Shown piece by piece: positions 6,025 to 8,985 of a DNA stretch of 8,985 bases. The notes under the pieces were generated by a model, which was given only the letters and a program-made list of their open reading frames with translations, was not told where the DNA came from and made no database searches. The DNA is from an uncultured Pelagibacteraceae bacterium. Its GTDB lineage: Bacteria > Pseudomonadota > Alphaproteobacteria > Pelagibacterales > Pelagibacteraceae. Both the position numbers and the translations under genes were made by a program. The stretch covers positions 1 through 8,985 of the forward strand of contig CABYKW010000019.1 of assembly GCA_902519635.1 (NCBI GenBank). The letters are read 5' to 3'. Numbering within the stretch: the first letter of the stretch is position 1; each line of letters opens with the position of its first letter.

Positions 6025-6963
6025 CTACGGTAAAAACTTAGTAGTTACTGTACCTCTTGGAGTATCAAATCCTTTTAAAAATTTAGAAAGATTTCCACTC
6101 TTCATAGATTTTTTAGTTTCTTTTGGCGTTAAGAATTTAAAACCACTTAATGTATCATTCATGTCAGCAACTTTCATTTCTGACTCTTTTGACATAGCTT
6201 TTAAATCACTTTTACCAGCTCTAAATCTAGCATTAGCTTCGTGTGTTAATTCTACGAAAGATTTAACCATACCTGGGTTTTCTTTCATAAATTTATTTGT
6301 AACAGAAACGATATCTATACCCATGATACCACCTGCACGAGCTTCATCTACAGTTAAAAGTCTAGATCCTACAGATGTAGCAGATTTAATAGAGTTACCT
6401 CCAAATAAACAAGCCATTACAACATCGCCACTAACTAAAGCAGCTGCACCTTCTTCAGGATCCATTGCAATGATATTCATTTTTTTTCTGTCGGCGCCAA
6501 CTATCTTCATACTTTCTGTAAATACATATTCAGCCATAGTTCCTAGAGGAACTGCAACTTTTTTACCTTCAAGTTCAGAAGCATTAGCTTTAGTGATACC
6601 AGATTTTTTAGAAGTAACACATGTTGTTCCTCCCATACCGTATTCCATAGCAACGTCCACTAAACTTATAGGCGCTTTTGCCTTAACAGCGTTGATGTAA
6701 GGCATTAATCCTTGTGAGTAAGAGATATCAATATCTCCAGCTAGCATAGCATCAGTCATTGCTACACCATTAGTGAAGTTAGTCCACTTAACTGGTACAC
6801 CAAGTGCTTTAGCGTATGCCTTTTTATTCATGTCCTCAAGATTTGGAGATGGCCACTCCAAAAAGTACGCAACTCTTACCTCTTTAGCAGCAGCATTAGC
6901 CACTGAAACGTTAAGAGTAAAAGCAAATACAATCCCAAGAACTGTGCTTATTATTTTTTTCAT
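6025..6963 (-). CDS. tauA: Taurine-type ABC transporter periplasmic substrate-binding protein
   Basis: 312 residues with a signal peptide of about 24 residues (basic MKK, hydrophobic core, cut near VANA-AAKEV). The mature protein follows the TauA/SsuA/NMT1-like type II binding-protein pattern: VRVAYFLEWPSPN (29-41), then VPVKWTNFTNGVAMTDAMLAGDIDISYSQGLMPYINA (about 56-92; TauA-like binding proteins have VxWxxFxSGxxxxxAxxAGxxDIxxxGxxP), then TTCVTSKKSGI (113-123), ELEGKKVAVPLGTMAEY (130-146) and PEEGAAALVSGDVVMACLF (169-187). It captures taurine or a similar small zwitterion in the periplasm and delivers it to TauBC. It is the first gene of the leftward unit, with a strong ribosome site GGGAG four bases before ATG and a probable promoter just upstream. 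It has visibly higher G+C than the downstream racemase and dehydrogenase genes. The exact ligand (taurine, hypotaurine, beta-alanine) cannot be fixed from sequence. Confidence 0.9.
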   Translation of the reverse strand: MKKIISTVLGIVFAFTLNVSVANAAAKEVRVAYFLEWPSPNLEDMNKKAYAKALGVPVKWTNFTNGVAMTDAMLAGDIDISYSQGLMPYINAVKAKAPISLVDVAMEYGMGGTTCVTSKKSGITKANASELEGKKVAVPLGTMAEYVFTESMKIVGADRKKMNIIAMDPEEGAAALVSGDVVMACLFGGNSIKSATSVGSRLLTVDEARAGGIMGIDIVSVTNKFMKENPGMVKSFVELTHEANARFRAGKSDLKAMSKESEMKVADMNDTLSGFKFLTPKETKKSMKSGNLSKFLKGFDTPRGTVTTKFLP

Positions 6964-6967
6964 AGTT

Positions 6968-6972
6968 CTCCC
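6968..6972 (-). promoter_or_regulatory. Ribosome binding site of tauA
   Basis: GGGAG on the minus strand, four bases before the tauA ATG. It is one of the few clear Shine-Dalgarno sequences in the window (tauC also has one), consistent with strong translation of the binding protein. Confidence 0.7.
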
Positions 6973-6994
6973 ATATAGTTTGTTAATTAATAAG

Positions 6995-7023
6995 ATTAAA
7001 AATGAATTTTAATGATAAGTAAA
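6995..7023 (-). promoter_or_regulatory. Probable sigma-70-type promoter of the tauA operon
   Basis: On the minus strand TTTACT (7023-7018) and TTTAAT (7000-6995) are separated by exactly 17 bp. The start of transcription would be near 6988, giving a 5' leader of about 25 nt that contains the GGGAG ribosome site. Both boxes are imperfect and the region is AT-rich, so chance matches are possible; position and spacing are the main support. Confidence 0.45.
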
Positions 7024-7034
7024 CACTTAGAAAC

Positions 7035-7051
7035 TTTAGATTGGGTCTAAT
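7035..7051. promoter_or_regulatory. Possible operator: small inverted repeat between divergent promoters
   Basis: TTAGA and TCTAA form a 5-bp inverted repeat around TTGGG, located upstream of the candidate -35 boxes of both divergent units. The part TTGGGTCTAA resembles, at 7 of 10 positions, the CTGGAC(T/C)TAA element recalled for the taurine regulator TauR (MocR/GntR type) of other alphaproteobacteria. No second copy is evident and no regulator gene is in the window, so this is only a candidate. Confidence 0.25.
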
Positions 7052-7080
7052 TTTAAATACAACTTGAAATTGCATACAAT
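7052..7080 (+). promoter_or_regulatory. Possible promoter of the aminotransferase-ald unit
   Basis: TTTAAA (7052-7057) and TACAAT (7075-7080, five of six bases of the -10 consensus) are 17 bp apart. Transcription would start near 7087, about 35 nt before the aminotransferase ATG. The -35 box is weak. Confidence 0.35.
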
Positions 7081-7121
7081 AATTCTTGATTTAATTTAAC
7101 AAATGTCTACTACTTCAAACA

Positions 7122-8465
7122 ATGAGTTCATCAAATAGAACTAATATTCCAAACTCTTTAAACGAGCATTGGATGCCGTTTACGGATAACAAAAATTTTA
7201 AAAAAAACCCTAGATTAATTACCGATGCAAAGGGCGTTTACCTAACTAATCATGAGGGTAAAAAAATGATTGATGCTAGCTCAGGATTATTTTGTAATCC
7301 TCTTGGACATGGAAGAAAAGAGATTACCGAAGCTGTTTCAAAACAATTAGATAAATTAGATTATTGTCAGCCATTTAATCAAGGTTATGGAGGCTCTTTT
7401 GAATTAGCTACCAGAATAGCTAAAAAAACACCTGAGGGAATAAATAGAATATTTTATACAATATGTGGGTCTACTGCAGTAGAAACTGCAATTAAAATTT
7501 CTATCGCTTATCATAGAGCTAAAGGCGATTCAAAAAGATTTAGATTTGTAGGACGAGAAAGAGGATACCACGGAATGAATATTGGAGCTACTACGGTAGG
7601 CGGAATGATTAATAATGTAAAAACATTTGCAAGCGTATTAATGCCAGGAGTTCAGCATATGCGTCATACCCATTTACCTGATCACAAATTTGTAAAAGGT
7701 CAACCTGAAACTGGGGTTGAGATGGCTGAAGATTTAGAGAGAATAGCAATGAATTTTGGAGGAGAAAATATAGCTGCTTGTATAATTGAACCTATCGCTG
7801 GATCAACCGGAACCTTGGTACCTCCAAAAGGTTATTTAAAAAGAATAAGAGAAATTTGCGACAAACATGGAATATTATTAATTTTTGATGAAGTTATAAC
7901 TGGATGGGGTAGAACTGGATCAGCCTTTGCCGCACAAGAATGGAATGTTAAACCTGACATTATGACTATGGCCAAAGCAACAACTAATGGCGTAGTACCA
8001 ATGGGAGTGGTTGCTGTAAAAGAAGAAATCTATGACTCAGTTTTGGATGCGTCTTCTGCTCCTGAAGGAACACCAGAATTATTTCATGGGTATACTTATT
8101 CTGGCATTCCAGTAGCAGTAGCGGCAGCATTAGCTGTTCAAGATATTTTTGACAAAGAAGATATTTTCAAAAGAGCAAAAGAAATGTCACCTTATCTTCA
8201 AGATGGCCTTCAATCTTTAAAAGATTTAAAAGAAATAGTTAGTATAAGAGGGTACGGAATGATGGGTGGAATTGAGATAAAAATGAAAGATAAGCCCGGA
8301 AAAGCAGGATTTCAAGTATTTAAACATTGTTACGATGCAGGTGTAAATTTTAAAAATACTGGTGACAATTTAATAATAGCTCCTCAGTTTATATGTGAAA
8401 AAAAACATATTGATGAAATTATAGAAAAATTAAGAACAGGTATTTCAAATTACACAAAGTCATAA
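7122..8465 (+). CDS. tpa: Class III omega-amino-acid:pyruvate aminotransferase (taurine- or beta-alanine-type)
   Basis: 447 residues, full length, PLP-dependent and cytoplasmic. It would transfer the terminal amino group of taurine or another omega-amino acid to pyruvate, forming L-alanine and an aldehyde. The sequence follows the beta-alanine:pyruvate (omega-amino acid) aminotransferase pattern closely: NEHWMPFTDNKNF (14-26), RERGYHGMNIG (145-155), IIEPIAGSTGTLVPPKGYLK (221-240), IFDEVITGWGRTG (254-266, PLP-binding Asp256), MAKATTNGVVPMG (283-295, PLP lysine Lys285) and LFHGYTYSG (320-328). Two points are unusual. The GSEA block is GSTA (116-119). Lys411 seems to replace the carboxylate-binding arginine of beta-alanine:pyruvate enzymes. 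Divergence from tauABC and coupling to ald support a taurine role, so the symbol is by context. No Shine-Dalgarno is seen; this is the first in-frame ATG and the family N-terminus begins just after it. Confidence 0.85.
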   Translation: MSSSNRTNIPNSLNEHWMPFTDNKNFKKNPRLITDAKGVYLTNHEGKKMIDASSGLFCNPLGHGRKEITEAVSKQLDKLDYCQPFNQGYGGSFELATRIAKKTPEGINRIFYTICGSTAVETAIKISIAYHRAKGDSKRFRFVGRERGYHGMNIGATTVGGMINNVKTFASVLMPGVQHMRHTHLPDHKFVKGQPETGVEMAEDLERIAMNFGGENIAACIIEPIAGSTGTLVPPKGYLKRIREICDKHGILLIFDEVITGWGRTGSAFAAQEWNVKPDIMTMAKATTNGVVPMGVVAVKEEIYDSVLDASSAPEGTPELFHGYTYSGIPVAVAAALAVQDIFDKEDIFKRAKEMSPYLQDGLQSLKDLKEIVSIRGYGMMGGIEIKMKDKPGKAGFQVFKHCYDAGVNFKNTGDNLIIAPQFICEKKHIDEIIEKLRTGISNYTKS

Positions 8466-8985
8466 ATGATTATTGGAGTTCCAAAAGAGATCAAGCTTCA
8501 AGAGCATAGAATCGGTTTAACTCCTGATAGCGTTAAGGTTCTAACTAACAAAGGCCATGAAGTTTTAGTGGAAACTAACGGTGGTTTCGAAGCAGGTTTT
8601 ACTAATGATAATTATAAAGAATCTGGAGCAAAAATAATTGATAATGCTAGGGAGATATTTGAAAAAGCTGAAATAATTGTAAAAGTAAAAGAACCTCAGA
8701 TGAATGAGGTTAGAATGATTAGAGAAAATCAAATTATTTATACTTATCTTCATTTAGCTGCTGCAAAAGAACTTACAGAAGGTCTAATTAAGACAAAGTC
8801 TATTTGTATAGCTTATGAAACAGTAACAGATGATAATGGTCGCTTGCCTTTATTAGCACCTATGAGTGCAGTAGCTGGAAGAATGTCTATACAAGCAGGG
8901 GCACACTCACTTGAAAAAAATCAAAAAGGAAGAGGTTTATTATTAGGTGGAGCTCCAGGAGTTGAACCAGCTAATGTAGTGATTC
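8466..8985 (+). CDS. ald: Alanine dehydrogenase, N-terminal part (cut by window edge)
   Basis: An open frame of 173 codons runs off the right edge; a complete Ald has about 370. It begins MIIGVPKEIKLQEHRIGLTP and continues with the AlaDH/PNT N-terminal domain. Substrate-site residues fall at the canonical positions: Arg15 (QEHRIG), Lys75 (VKVKEP) and catalytic His96 (YTYLHLAA). Also visible are AYETVTDDNGRLPLLAPMS (117-135), AGRMSIQAGAHSLE (137-150) and the start of the NAD domain, GLLLGGAPGVEPANVVI. The enzyme oxidatively deaminates L-alanine to pyruvate and ammonium with NAD+. Placed directly behind the aminotransferase (TAA-ATG, no spacing), it would regenerate the pyruvate acceptor and release the substrate nitrogen. 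The motifs favour Ald over the alpha subunit of NAD(P) transhydrogenase. Confidence 0.93.
   Translation, partial: MIIGVPKEIKLQEHRIGLTPDSVKVLTNKGHEVLVETNGGFEAGFTNDNYKESGAKIIDNAREIFEKAEIIVKVKEPQMNEVRMIRENQIIYTYLHLAAAKELTEGLIKTKSICIAYETVTDDNGRLPLLAPMSAVAGRMSIQAGAHSLEKNQKGRGLLLGGAPGVEPANVVI

Larger units (their letters stand above)
6964..7121. promoter_or_regulatory. Divergent regulatory region between tauA and the aminotransferase gene
   Basis: This 158-bp AT-rich gap between divergent start codons must hold control signals for both units. It contains the tauA ribosome site, one promoter-like pair for each direction and a small inverted repeat between them. An 11-codon out-of-frame ATG frame (7103-7138) overlaps the aminotransferase start. 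No riboswitch-like conserved core or terminator hairpin is visible in it. Confidence 0.7.

Noticed and set aside
6161..6700. 179-codon plus-strand open frame opposite tauA
   Set aside because: Antisense shadow of a well-supported binding protein gene; low-complexity Ser/Ala/Pro/Ile content without motifs.
6964..7121. Riboswitch (for example glycine type, frequent in SAR11) in the divergent leader
   Set aside because: No conserved aptamer core or paired stems are visible, and the predicted leaders are only about 25 and 35 nt, too short for known aptamers.
8565..8753. 62-codon minus-strand open frame opposite ald
   Set aside because: Phe/Tyr/Ile/Ser-rich reverse reading of an AT-rich coding region; the opposite strand carries conserved Ald residues.

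Overview
The window is gene-dense, AT-rich alphaproteobacterial-type DNA. The low G+C, lysine-rich proteins, very short or overlapping gene junctions, and a taurine-type ABC uptake cluster with a divergent aminotransferase/alanine dehydrogenase pair all fit the SAR11 (Pelagibacterales) lineage of marine bacteria. This assignment is inferred from style and content. No rRNA or other phylogenetic marker is present.

The layout is two divergent transcription units around a 158-bp intergenic region (6964-7121). Leftward from 6963 run tauA (periplasmic binding protein), a 13-bp hairpin with a U-tract (5971-6006), tauB (ATPase), tauC (permease with an unusually large extra domain), an aspartate/glutamate-racemase-family protein, a small secreted two-cysteine protein, an Ldh2-family NAD(P)-dependent dehydrogenase, a phosphate acetyl/butyryltransferase-family protein, and the first 64 codons of a SAM-dependent methyltransferase that leaves the window at base 1. 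From tauB to the methyltransferase the genes abut, overlap by 1-11 nt, or (before the racemase) are 17 nt apart, so they look like one operon. Rightward from 7122 run a class III omega-amino-acid:pyruvate aminotransferase (tpa-like) and alanine dehydrogenase (ald, cut at the right edge), joined as TAA-ATG with no spacing.

Pathway reading: TauABC would import taurine or a related omega-aminosulfonate/omega-amino acid. The aminotransferase would move the amino group to pyruvate, giving alanine and an aldehyde (sulfoacetaldehyde if the substrate is taurine). Ald would regenerate pyruvate and release ammonium and NADH. The phosphotransacetylase would convert acetyl phosphate, the product of sulfoacetaldehyde acetyltransferase (Xsc), to acetyl-CoA. 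No xsc gene is visible here, so that step is either outside the window or absent.

The least explained part is the racemase / secreted protein / Ldh2 dehydrogenase block between the transporter and the phosphotransacetylase. It is co-directional and translationally overlapped with its neighbours and visibly more AT- and Lys-rich than tauA. It may process a second, chiral substrate. Other unusual points are the roughly 280-residue periplasmic insertion in TauC and the intra-operon terminator after tauA. No mobile elements, tRNA/rRNA genes, CRISPR or recognisable riboswitch were seen. The only gene-free stretches are 80 bp (tauA-tauB) and 158 bp (tauA-aminotransferase).
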